Shown here in pieces: positions 1-7,096 of a stretch of DNA of 16,517 bases (positions are counted from its first letter, which is position 1; each line of letters opens with the position of its first letter). Origin of the DNA: QHXW01 sp041486185 (GTDB lineage: Bacteria; Acidobacteriota; Terriglobia; Bryobacterales; Bryobacteraceae); the NCBI GenBank assembly GCA_041486185.1, contig JBGPKX010000101.1, positions 1 through 16,517 on the forward strand. Direction: 5' to 3'. A program made the position numbers and the translations under genes. Under the pieces are notes generated by a model. The model saw only the letters and a program-made list of their open reading frames with translations. It made no database searches and was not told the origin of the DNA.

Positions 1-707
1 CCCGAGCGGCCGAACTCGGCGCTCATGGAATTGGTCTGCACTTTGAATTCGGCAATCGCGTCTGGTGGAGGTCCCACGACGTACGCCGCCTGGCTGACCA
101 TGTCCTCGGACATGCTGTTGTTGTCCACGCCGTCCAGCAGGTAGTTGTTCTGGTAGGGCCGCACGCCGTTCGAGCTGAAACCGCCGGTCTTTTCATCGCG
201 CGCACCGCCAGGCGTGGGCGCTGTGCCCGCGGTGAGGACAGCCAGGCGGCTGAAATACCGGCCATTCAGCGGCAGGTCGACAATCCGCTGACTCTCCACC
301 ACCTGGCCCAGGTACGACGTGTCGGTCTGGAGCAACGGCGCCGACGCCGCTACTTCCACCGTATCGGTGACTGCGCCCACTTCGAGAGCGGCATCCACGC
401 GAACGCGGTCCTGCACATTCACCGTAATGTCGGTGCGCACCGATTTCTTGAAGCCCGCGGCTTCCACGGTGACCGAATAGCGGCCGACCGATAGCGGCGT
501 CACGACGTAGTTCCCCGTCGCATCGCTCGTCGTCTTGACGGCGATGCTGGTGTTAATGTTGGTCACGGTAATGCCAGCTCCGGAGATCACGGCGCCGCTA
601 GGGTCACTGACCGTGCCGACAATGGAGCCGGTGGTGGTCTGACCCGCCAGGCGGACCAAAGACACTGTTAAGCAAAAAGCTATCGTGAGAAAGTGGAACC
701 GACGCAT
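1..707 (-). CDS. TonB-dependent receptor, Oar-like, N-terminal part (runs off left edge)
   Basis: The ATG at 707 opens a leftward frame that stays open to the window edge, giving 235 residues of a protein whose family usually exceeds 1000. Residues 1-23 look like a signal peptide (basic start MRRFHF, hydrophobic core, end at about AGQ). Residues 26-112 match the carboxypeptidase-regulatory-like beta fold (GSIVGTVSDPSGAVI, then SDATGNYVVTPLSVGRYSV). From about 117 the TonB plug begins, with LPLNGRYFSRL, a serine/glycine turn and NNYLLDGVDNN, which are typical of acidobacterial Oar-like receptors. Such proteins sit in the outer membrane and are thought to take up large substrates or bind matrix; the substrate cannot be told here. 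A strong ribosome site, TGGAGG (715-720), lies 7 nt before the ATG and fixes the start. The barrel domain is outside the window. It is divergent from the PPC/DUF1549/DUF1501 operon. Confidence 0.9.
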   Translation of the reverse strand, partial: MRRFHFLTIAFCLTVSLVRLAGQTTTGSIVGTVSDPSGAVISGAGITVTNINTSIAVKTTSDATGNYVVTPLSVGRYSVTVEAAGFKKSVRTDITVNVQDRVRVDAALEVGAVTDTVEVAASAPLLQTDTSYLGQVVESQRIVDLPLNGRYFSRLAVLTAGTAPTPGGARDEKTGGFSSNGVRPYQNNYLLDGVDNNSMSEDMVSQAAYVVGPPPDAIAEFKVQTNSMSAEFGRS

Positions 708-729
708 TAACTATCCTCCAGTTCAGGTG

Positions 730-757
730 ATTGTACCCCAAAAGTGCTGTTTCGAAA
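730..757 (-). promoter_or_regulatory. Candidate sigma-70-like promoter of the TonB receptor gene
   Basis: Read leftward, TACAAT (complement of 730-735) is a good -10 hexamer. A poor -35 (TTTCGA, about 752-757, 3 of 6 to consensus) lies 16 nt further up. Transcription would start near 723, leaving a short leader with the ribosome site TGGAGG at 715-720. The -10 is convincing and the -35 weak, which would fit a promoter needing an activator. Inferred from pattern only. Confidence 0.4.
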
Positions 758-796
758 AGCTATTTTCGGCGCGCAAGAAAGTAACCTTTTCGAAAC
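749..796. promoter_or_regulatory. 11-bp inverted repeat, possible operator
   Basis: GTTTCGAAAAG at 749-759 is repeated perfectly inverted as CTTTTCGAAAC at 786-796, with 26 bp between. Each arm contains the self-complementary core TTTCGAAA. The inner arm overlaps the -35 of the candidate receptor promoter and the outer arm would lie at roughly -65 to -75. This arrangement fits a dimeric regulator binding two sites, but no regulator gene is in the window. Confidence 0.35.
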
Positions 797-875
797 GCGG
801 TCGGCACGGAGTATTTGGCTCAGGCAACGTGCTTAAAAAGCTTCAAAACCAGCCTTAGGGCGCGCCGAGCCTTAG

Positions 876-996
876 GTGCTTGTTGAAAAGCTCGAAGCAA
901 CCGCTTCCTTACGGTACGGTCGCGGCCCGGAATGGGCTTGTTACATTCAGGGCAGTTACTGAGCGGGCGCATTAACAAAGGGGTTTTCAACACGCT
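876..996. repeat. MITE-like remnant: 12-bp imperfect terminal inverted repeats, 5-bp flanking repeat
   Basis: GCTTGTTGAAAA (878-889) and TTTTCAACACGC (984-995) are inverted copies with 11 of 12 matches. CTTAG flanks the structure on both sides (871-875 and 997-1001), as a target-site duplication would. TGTTGAAAA-type ends resemble the tips of several insertion-sequence families, from general knowledge. The interior carries no recognisable transposase. CTTAG also occurs at 854-858, so the flanking match may be chance. Confidence 0.3.
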
Positions 997-1066
997 CTTA
1001 GAACTACGGAGAGGGCTCGGCACGGGCGGTTCACCAACTCAGCCGGGTGCTCGATTGAGCTAAGCT

Positions 1067-3154
1067 GTGGAAGTGCAATCGTACGCGCGGATAGGCCGGA
1101 TGCTGGTGGCGGCTCTGTTGACCGCCTCTTTCACCCTCGCAGCCGACGCGACTCTACCTGATTTGGCGCCCGCCGTGCGCGCGGTTTTTCCATTGGGCGC
1201 GCGGGCCGGCGAAACGCTCGACGTCGAGTTCCTCGGCCAGCATCTCGACAGCCTCATCGAGATCGCCTTCGCGCGAAAAGATATCCGGGCGGAGGTGCTG
1301 TCGTCGGATTACTTCAGCGTGAAGACCCGCATTTCGGTTGGGCCGCACGTCCCTACGGGTCTGCACGACTATCGCGTGCGCACGGGGCGTGGCACCTACG
1401 TCGGCGTGTTTCACATCGGCTCGTTATCAGGCCAGCGGGAAATTGAGCCGAACAACGACTTGGCCCACGCGCAGAAGATTACGCTGCCGGCGATGGTCGA
1501 TGGCGTCGTTGAAGCAGCCGATTACGATGTGTTCCGCTTCCACGCCGACGCCGGACAGGCGCTGGTTTTTGATCTGCTGGCGCGGCGAGCGGGGTCAACG
1601 CTTGACGGGACCCTCGGAGTTCTCGACGAGCGCGGCAACGAACTGGACTTCAACGACGACTATTACATCCACAAAGACCCGCACCTGGAGTTTAGGGTGA
1701 AGACGGCGGGCGATTACTTCATCCGCGTTGCCGGCACCGAAGAAGAAGGGTCAAAATACAGCAGCTACCGGCTGATTGCGGGCGCCGTGCCGTATGCGTG
1801 GCGCATGCTGCCTGTGGGCGCGCGGCGCGGAGCGACGAACGAATTGCGCATTGCGGGCCTCAACCTCGACAAGATCGACCGGCTGGTTTTAGGCGACGGG
1901 CTGGCCGAAGGCAAGGTCGTCTCCGCGAAGCTTGAGGAGCTGACTTTCCGCATGACGGTACCGGCATCGGTCGCAGCGGGCGCCTACGAGTTGCATGCTT
2001 TGGCAGGAACGATGGAAGCGCCGCTGACCATCCCCATTCTGGTTTCCGATCTTGAAGAGCGCCTTGCCACCCCGGCGCGGTCACGCGAGAATCCGCAGCT
2101 CGTTCAGGTTCCCGTGGCGGTTAGCGGCTCGATTGATCGTAAGCGCGCGGAGAATTTCTTTAGCTTCGAGGTGCGCGCGGGCGAGCGCCTGGCGTTCGAC
2201 GTGGACTCCATGAAGCTGGGGTATCTGGACGATCCGGTCCTTGTCGTTTACACCGCGGATGGCCAGTTCGTCGCGTCCGCCGATGACCGCTTGCAGCAAA
2301 ACGGCTCGCACCCACCCAATCTCGATCCTTACCTGGTGTACAAATTCGAGAAAGCCGGACGCTATGTGGCGATGATCCGCGACTCGGCGGAGCGCGGGAA
2401 TCCGAATTACGTCTACCGGCTGGCGATCTTTCCGATCGAGCCGGACTTCGACATGAAGGGCCTTTCGCCGCAGGTGACGCTGTACCGCGGCAAGACCAGC
2501 CTTCTCCCCGTGCGCGTCAGGCGTTTGGGCGGATGGGATCAGCCCATTGAAGTGTGGGTCGAGGATCTTGGCTCCGGCGTCACTACCGAGCATCAGGTGG
2601 CCGAGCCGAAGGACACTATCGTGAAAGACAACTGCGCGCTCGAACGCAAACTGGACGGCACCAACGTGATGCTGCCGCTGCATGTGGCTGCCGATGCGCC
2701 GGCCGGCTTTCGCTCCATCCGGCTGCACGCGCGCGGAACCATGGACGGCAAGACCGTGGAGCACGGCGCGGAAATCCAGTATCTGTGGGAATCGGTGGGC
2801 AAGATCACCGGGCCGATTGAAGAACAGCAATTAGTCGCCGCCGTGACTGAGCTGCCGGGCGTGCTGCTGGAAACGCCCGAGAGCGTAATGTTGAGCCCCG
2901 GCAAGATCGCGCGGCTGAAGGTGCGCGTCAAGCGCTTCGATGGCGGCAAAACTCCCTTGACGCTCGAGCCTCAGCCCGCGCTCGAGGGTGTAAAATTTGA
3001 GAACAATGTCCTCGAACCGGGCGCGAGCCAGACGGAGCTGCGAATGAGCGCGACCAGGCCATTGACGGTGAAGTCGTTCCGCTTGCGCGCGGGAGAGACG
3101 GTTTCGCCGCCGATCGAGTTGAAAACGGAAATAGCGGAGGAGAGTTCCCGATGA
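1067..3154 (+). CDS. Secreted protein with two pre-peptidase C-terminal (PPC) type domains
   Basis: Encodes 695 residues with no catalytic motif that I recognise; probably an extracytoplasmic binding or structural protein. Residues 12-27 form a short hydrophobic signal segment (MLVAALLTASFTLAADA). The GTG start at 1067 is preferred because it adds a basic n-region (ARIGR), but ATG at 1100 (residue 12) is possible and neither has a good ribosome site. Residues 33-120 look like an IPT/TIG-type beta sandwich. Residues 126-238 are a clear PPC domain (EIEPNNDLAHAQ, DYDVFRFHADAG, GDYFIRVAG). A second, more divergent PPC-like domain spans about 352-460 (FFSFEVRAGERLAFDV, YKFEKAGRYVAMIRDS). The remainder is beta-rich. 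Its stop overlaps the next start by 4 bp (ATGA), implying translational coupling. PPC proteins beside DUF1549/DUF1501 genes recur in Planctomycetes and Acidobacteria (general knowledge). Confidence 0.85.
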   Translation: MEVQSYARIGRMLVAALLTASFTLAADATLPDLAPAVRAVFPLGARAGETLDVEFLGQHLDSLIEIAFARKDIRAEVLSSDYFSVKTRISVGPHVPTGLHDYRVRTGRGTYVGVFHIGSLSGQREIEPNNDLAHAQKITLPAMVDGVVEAADYDVFRFHADAGQALVFDLLARRAGSTLDGTLGVLDERGNELDFNDDYYIHKDPHLEFRVKTAGDYFIRVAGTEEEGSKYSSYRLIAGAVPYAWRMLPVGARRGATNELRIAGLNLDKIDRLVLGDGLAEGKVVSAKLEELTFRMTVPASVAAGAYELHALAGTMEAPLTIPILVSDLEERLATPARSRENPQLVQVPVAVSGSIDRKRAENFFSFEVRAGERLAFDVDSMKLGYLDDPVLVVYTADGQFVASADDRLQQNGSHPPNLDPYLVYKFEKAGRYVAMIRDSAERGNPNYVYRLAIFPIEPDFDMKGLSPQVTLYRGKTSLLPVRVRRLGGWDQPIEVWVEDLGSGVTTEHQVAEPKDTIVKDNCALERKLDGTNVMLPLHVAADAPAGFRSIRLHARGTMDGKTVEHGAEIQYLWESVGKITGPIEEQQLVAAVTELPGVLLETPESVMLSPGKIARLKVRVKRFDGGKTPLTLEPQPALEGVKFENNVLEPGASQTELRMSATRPLTVKSFRLRAGETVSPPIELKTEIAEESSR

Positions 3155-5313
3155 CCGCTCGCGTATCGCTCCTGTTGTTCTCGGCCGCATTGGTGGCCAC
3201 GGCGGGAGAAAAGCCTAAACTCAGTTTCGTCAAAGACATCGTTCCGATCTTCACCAAGTCGGGATGCGCCAACTCGAACTGCCACGGGTCCATCCGCGGG
3301 CAGGCGGGTTTCAAGCTTTCGCTGTTTGGTTACGAGCCGGATCTCGACTACGACGCCCTGATAAAAGCTCAGGACGGGCGGCGCATCAACCGCTCCGATC
3401 CGGCCAAGAGCCTCGTCCTGCTCAAACCTACGTTCAGCGTGCCGCACGGTGGAGGCGAGCGGTTTAAAGTCGCATCGCTCGAATACGATGCCATCCTGGA
3501 TTGGATTCGCGACGGCGCCACTTACGATAGCGCCGGCTCGCCGCGGCTCAAGACGCTGCGCGTGACGCCCGAAGAAATAACGCTGATCGGCATCGGCACC
3601 AAACACCAGCTCAGCGCGACCGGCACATATACCGACGGCTCGAGCGAAGATTTGACGCGCAAAGTGCAGTACATGCCCAACGACGAATCGGTGGTGGAAG
3701 TGAGCCCGTCAGGGGAAATAAAGACGATGCGCGCGGGCGAAACCGCCATCATGGTGCGCACGCTGGGCAAGGCGGTGGCGGCGCGCATCGCGGTGGTCGC
3801 TCAGCCTCCCATGGCGAATTATCCGGACGTTGCGCGCAACAACTTTGTCGACGACCTGGTGTTCGCCAAGCTGCGACGTTTGAACATTATTCCTTCGCCG
3901 CTCTCGTCGGACTACGAATTTCTGCGGCGCGTGTATCTCGACACCGTGGGCCTGCTGCCGACGCTCGATGAGACCAAGGAATTTGCCGAATCGCGCGATC
4001 CCGGCAAGCGCGCGAAACTCATCGACCAACTGCTCGCGCGTCCGGAGTTCGCGGAAGTTTGGGCCACGCGTTTCGCGGATCTCTATCGCACCGGGCTGCT
4101 CGACCAGGGCCACAAGGGCGGCCGTTTGATGTACAACTGGCTGCGCAAGTCCATTCTCGAAGACAAGCCCTACAACCAGTTCGCGGCCGAGCTGCTCACC
4201 GCCTCCGGGCAATTGAAATTCAACCCGACGGCAAACTTCTACTACATCACCGAGTTTTCCGAGCCGGAAAACATCGCAACCGACATCAGCCAGGTGTTCC
4301 TGGGCGTGCGCCTGGAGTGCGCGCGCTGCCACAACCATCCGTGGGAGAAGTGGACGCAGGACGATTTCTGGGGCTTCGCGGCGTTCTTCGGGCGCATGGG
4401 CATCAAAGATACGTACGAGAACGACGAGAGCCAGGTGCTGCTGAAGGTCAAGGGAGAGGTGATTCATCCCAAGACCAAAAAGCCCATTGGCCCCAAGTAT
4501 CTCGATGGTCCGAGCGAGGTGGAGCGGCCGGATGAAGATGTTCGGGAAAAGCTGGCCGCGTGGATCACATCGCCGAATAATCCATGGTTCGCCCGCGCGA
4601 TTACGAATCGGATGGTGAAGCACTACCTGGGCCGCGGGCTGGTCGAACCGGTGGACGATTTCCGCGTGACCAATCCCCCTTCCAACCAGGCGCTGCTGGA
4701 TACGCTGGCCAAGGACTTCGGCGACAACGGCTACAGCTTGCGGCACATGGCGCGCGTGATTCTGAATTCGCGCGTGTATCAGTTAACCAGCGAGCCGAAC
4801 GAGACCAATCGCGGCGATGCCATCAACTACTCGCGTTATTACGTGAAGCGGCTGATGGCCGAACAGCTCGCCGACTCCGTTACCGAGGTAACGGGCGTAC
4901 CGGAGAAATACCCCGGGTACATGCTGGGCACCCACGCCATGGAGATCCCGCAAGGCGCGCCGTCATACTTCCTTGCCACTTTCGGACGCATGAAAGCGCG
5001 TGAAGTGATTTGCGAGCGCGATTCGCAGCCCGACATGGTGCAGGCCATGCACCTCATCAGCGGCGAGACCTTGATGCGGCAAACGACGGCCAAGGGCGGC
5101 AATCTGGATAAATGGATGGCGGATGCATCGCTGACGGATGAAGACGTAGTCCGCAAGATTTTTCTGGCCGCCGTGGTTCGCGAGCCGGACCACCGGGAGA
5201 TTGAGACGGCCCTTCTGCCGCTCCAGGCCAAAGGTTCCGAATCCCGGCGGCAGGCGTTCGAGGACGTCCTCTGGACCGCCTTCAATTCGAAAGAGTTTCT
5301 GTTCAATCACTGA
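3151..5313 (+). CDS. Secreted cytochrome-like protein: PSCyt1-like, Big_2, DUF1549 (PSCyt2), DUF1553 (PSD1)
   Basis: Encodes 720 residues. Residues 1-18 are a signal peptide. Residues 25-127 resemble the cytochrome-like PSCyt1 region, with a CX4CH motif C39-ANSN-C44-H45 followed by GFKLSLFGYEPDLDYDAL. Residues 133-217 are a Big_2-type Ig fold (LKTLRVTPEEITLIG, GTYTDGSSEDLT). Residues 230-430 are DUF1549 (DDLVFAKLRRLNI, FLRRVYLDTVGLLPT) with a classical haem-type CX2CH at C390-ARC-H394, followed by NHPWEKWTQDDFWGFAAFF. Residues 461-718 are DUF1553 (WFARAITNRMVKHYLGRGLVEPVDDFR, ending FNSKEFLFNH). A periplasmic redox or binding role is inferred only; haem attachment is unproven. The start overlaps the PPC gene by 4 bp and the DUF1501 gene follows after 8 bp. 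The domain assignment is firm; the function is unknown to me. Confidence 0.93.
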   Translation: MTARVSLLLFSAALVATAGEKPKLSFVKDIVPIFTKSGCANSNCHGSIRGQAGFKLSLFGYEPDLDYDALIKAQDGRRINRSDPAKSLVLLKPTFSVPHGGGERFKVASLEYDAILDWIRDGATYDSAGSPRLKTLRVTPEEITLIGIGTKHQLSATGTYTDGSSEDLTRKVQYMPNDESVVEVSPSGEIKTMRAGETAIMVRTLGKAVAARIAVVAQPPMANYPDVARNNFVDDLVFAKLRRLNIIPSPLSSDYEFLRRVYLDTVGLLPTLDETKEFAESRDPGKRAKLIDQLLARPEFAEVWATRFADLYRTGLLDQGHKGGRLMYNWLRKSILEDKPYNQFAAELLTASGQLKFNPTANFYYITEFSEPENIATDISQVFLGVRLECARCHNHPWEKWTQDDFWGFAAFFGRMGIKDTYENDESQVLLKVKGEVIHPKTKKPIGPKYLDGPSEVERPDEDVREKLAAWITSPNNPWFARAITNRMVKHYLGRGLVEPVDDFRVTNPPSNQALLDTLAKDFGDNGYSLRHMARVILNSRVYQLTSEPNETNRGDAINYSRYYVKRLMAEQLADSVTEVTGVPEKYPGYMLGTHAMEIPQGAPSYFLATFGRMKAREVICERDSQPDMVQAMHLISGETLMRQTTAKGGNLDKWMADASLTDEDVVRKIFLAAVVREPDHREIETALLPLQAKGSESRRQAFEDVLWTAFNSKEFLFNH

Positions 5314-5321
5314 GGGCACAC

Positions 5322-6608
5322 ATGGATAACTTCGATCGGCGCTCGTTTTTGAAAGTCGGCTCGCTCAGCGTATTCGGCTACCTGGGATGGGGCGACGCAC
5401 TGCGCCTGCGCGCGCAATCGCCGACGCCGAACGGCAAGCGAGATATTTCCATCATTCATTTGTGGCTCACCGGCGGCATGAGCCAGCTCGATACCTTCGA
5501 TCCCAAGCCCGACGCCGATACGCGCTACCGCAGCCAGTTTAAGCCCATCGAGACGAAAGTTTCAGGTATCCGCGTTTCCGAGCAATTGCCGCGGACGGCT
5601 CTGCTGGCAAATAAGTTTGTGGTGATCCGCTCCATGACACACCGGCAGGCGGCACACGAAGCGGCGTGCAATCTGATTCTGAGTGGGCACGATCCGCTAC
5701 CCACGATCCAGCATCCGGCGCTGCAGACCGTCATCGCCAAAGAACTTGGCCCGCGCAATGAGTTGCCGCCGGTGGTTTCGATCCCCAGCGCCACCGGAAG
5801 TTGGGAGAAGTCCGGGTTTCTCGGTCCGCAGTACAACCCGTTCAACGCAGGCAATCCCAATTCCGACAAGTTCAAAGTGCGCGACATGGACCTGCCCATG
5901 GGCGTGGACTGGTCGCGCATGGACCACCGCCGCTCATTGCTTTCCGTGGTGGACGAAAAATTCCGACGTCTGGATACCACCGGCATTACCGCCAGCATGG
6001 ATGCGTATTATCAGACCGCGTTCGGCCTGATGCATTCCGCCAAGGCCAAGAAGGCGTTTGAGATTTCCGAGGAGCCGGACGCGGTACGCGAAAAATACGG
6101 GCGAACGTCACTGGGGCAGGGCGCGCTGCTGGCGCGCAGGCTGGTGGAATCCGGCGTGCGCTTCGTGACGGTGTCGCGCGGCTTCAACACCTGGGACCAT
6201 CATCGCGACATCTTCCCCTTGCTGGCCAACGATTTTCTGCCGGAGCTGGACCGCGCGTTCTCGTCGCTCATCGAAGATCTCGACCAGCGCGGGCTGCTGG
6301 ATACGACCCTCGTGATCCTGACCGGCGAATTCGGCCGTACGCCCGAAATCAACGCCATGGGCGGCCGCGATCACTGGCCCAACGCGTTCTCCATGGCGCT
6401 GGCCGGTGCGGGCATCACTGGCGGCCGTGTGCTCGGCGAGACTGACGAGAAGGGTATGTTCGTGAAAGACCATCCAGTGGAAGTGCCGGACCTGGTCGCG
6501 ACGATCTACAAGAAACTCGGCATCGATCACAACAAAGAGTACATCAGCAACATCGGACGGCCTATCAAACTGTCGCAGGGGAAGCCGATCGATTTTCTGC
6601 TGGTCTAA
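5322..6608 (+). CDS. DUF1501 family protein, Tat-exported, sulfatase/alkaline-phosphatase fold
   Basis: Encodes 428 residues. The N-terminus has a twin-arginine motif (D5-RRSFLK-11), a hydrophobic stretch and an AQS end near residue 33, so it should be exported folded. Family landmarks include LTGGMSQLDTFDPKP (49-63), a WDHHRDIFPLL segment, LTGEFGRTPEIN (333-344), GGRDHWP (347-353) and a C-terminal LGID...IGRPIKL. DUF1501 belongs to the alkaline-phosphatase-like superfamily, and the conserved Asp/His positions suggest a metal-binding hydrolase fold, but no substrate is established to my knowledge. GAGGG upstream of the ATG serves as the ribosome site. It is the last gene of the operon. Tat export of this member beside a cytochrome-like partner suggests a cofactor-loaded or metal-loaded periplasmic complex (inference). 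Confidence 0.93.
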   Translation: MDNFDRRSFLKVGSLSVFGYLGWGDALRLRAQSPTPNGKRDISIIHLWLTGGMSQLDTFDPKPDADTRYRSQFKPIETKVSGIRVSEQLPRTALLANKFVVIRSMTHRQAAHEAACNLILSGHDPLPTIQHPALQTVIAKELGPRNELPPVVSIPSATGSWEKSGFLGPQYNPFNAGNPNSDKFKVRDMDLPMGVDWSRMDHRRSLLSVVDEKFRRLDTTGITASMDAYYQTAFGLMHSAKAKKAFEISEEPDAVREKYGRTSLGQGALLARRLVESGVRFVTVSRGFNTWDHHRDIFPLLANDFLPELDRAFSSLIEDLDQRGLLDTTLVILTGEFGRTPEINAMGGRDHWPNAFSMALAGAGITGGRVLGETDEKGMFVKDHPVEVPDLVATIYKKLGIDHNKEYISNIGRPIKLSQGKPIDFLLV

Positions 6609-6633
6609 GACTAGACGGGCAAAAACTCCACGA

Positions 6634-6915
6634 TTACCTGGGGCAGGCGTGTGTAGTGTGCGCCGGTGGTGGATCGATTGTCCGCTGAGAGTTCAAATGC
6701 CGATCAAACGCGGCAGCATCTTTCTTGCTCCAAGAGCCTGCCAGCGCATCCAGATCGTGATGTAGAGCTTTCTTGTTTTCCCGCGATTTGAACGCCACGC
6801 GCTCCTCCAGGAGACGAATGACGGCTTTGTTGACGCTCGTTCGCCCAGTCCTCGCCCGGCGCAGTATGAGGCGGGCGACATGAGGCGGAAGACTCCGTAT
6901 GGTTATCGCCTTCAT
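6634..6915 (-). CDS. Solitary ribbon-helix-helix antitoxin-like protein (VapB/FitA type)
   Basis: Encodes 93 residues from ATG at 6915. The N-terminus MKAITIRSLPPHVARLILRR is the beta strand plus first helix of a ribbon-helix-helix DNA-binding fold, and TSVNKAVIRLLEERV is the second helix. The C-terminal half HHDLDALAGSWSKKDAAAFDRHLNSQRTID matches the toxin-binding tail usual in antitoxins paired with PIN-domain toxins. The frame stays open upstream to 7053, but homology begins at this ATG and a palindrome lies 22 bp before it, so the shorter start is preferred. The ribosome site is weak. After RTID the last residues (PPPAHTTHACPR) look unlike the family's usual short acidic or tryptophan end, and no PIN toxin follows: only 25 bp separate the stop from the convergent DUF1501 gene. 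Probably a remnant or stand-alone regulator. Confidence 0.8.
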   Translation of the reverse strand: MKAITIRSLPPHVARLILRRARTGRTSVNKAVIRLLEERVAFKSRENKKALHHDLDALAGSWSKKDAAAFDRHLNSQRTIDPPPAHTTHACPR

Positions 6916-6936
6916 CCCATACACTCTGACACATGC

Positions 6937-6951
6937 ATCATCATTGATGAT
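6937..6951. promoter_or_regulatory. 15-bp palindrome upstream of the antitoxin gene, candidate operator
   Basis: ATCATCATTGATGAT has perfect 7-bp arms around one central base. It lies 22 bp upstream of the antitoxin ATG at 6915, where autorepression sites of ribbon-helix-helix antitoxins normally sit. Binding is inferred; the palindrome is directly visible. Confidence 0.45.
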
Positions 6952-7025
6952 ACGCGATGACGCAAGACCTAGTGGGGTGTCGCAACGAATTCGTAAGCAT
7001 CGGAAAAAACGCTTGCTAACGCGCG

Positions 7026-7048
7026 GCTCAGAATTTGGTTTGCTGAGC
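7026..7048 (-). terminator. Weak hairpin downstream of mutL
   Basis: GCTCAG (7026-7031) and CTGAGC (7043-7048) form a perfect 6-bp stem with an 11-nt loop, about 50 bp past the mutL stop. Read leftward, a run of six T follows, but only about 16 nt after the stem, so this is not a textbook intrinsic terminator. It may contribute to transcript ending. Confidence 0.2.
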
Positions 7049-7096
7049 AGCAACCGTTAGGGAGCGGTCATGCTCACGTTGTCGCTACGAGAGCCA

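Larger units (their letters stand above)
708..1066. other. Divergent intergenic region, no convincing gene
   Basis: This 359-bp gap separates the leftward TonB receptor from the rightward PPC operon. It is visibly less GC-rich than the genes beside it. It contains the receptor promoter, an 11-bp dyad (749-796), a 9-bp direct repeat AGCCTTAGG (851-859 and 868-876) and a MITE-like structure (876-996). A leftward 67-codon frame (820-1023, GTG start) has one CPEC pair and a basic tail, but no ribosome site, ordinary third-position GC and no family I recognise. I saw no clear promoter for the operon starting at 1067. Confidence 0.6.

Noticed and set aside
894..907. Hairpin GAAGC-AACC-GCTTC as a terminator
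   Set aside because: Only a 5-bp stem, no T-run on either strand, and no gene ends nearby.
820..1023. Leftward 67-codon frame with a CPEC pair, possible small zinc protein
   Set aside because: GTG start without ribosome site, third-position GC near chance and unlike neighbours, single CxxC only, and it lies across the MITE-like inverted repeats.
6916..7053. N-terminal extension of the antitoxin frame to 7053
   Set aside because: Family similarity begins at the ATG at 6915, and the extension would place the palindromic operator inside the coding region.
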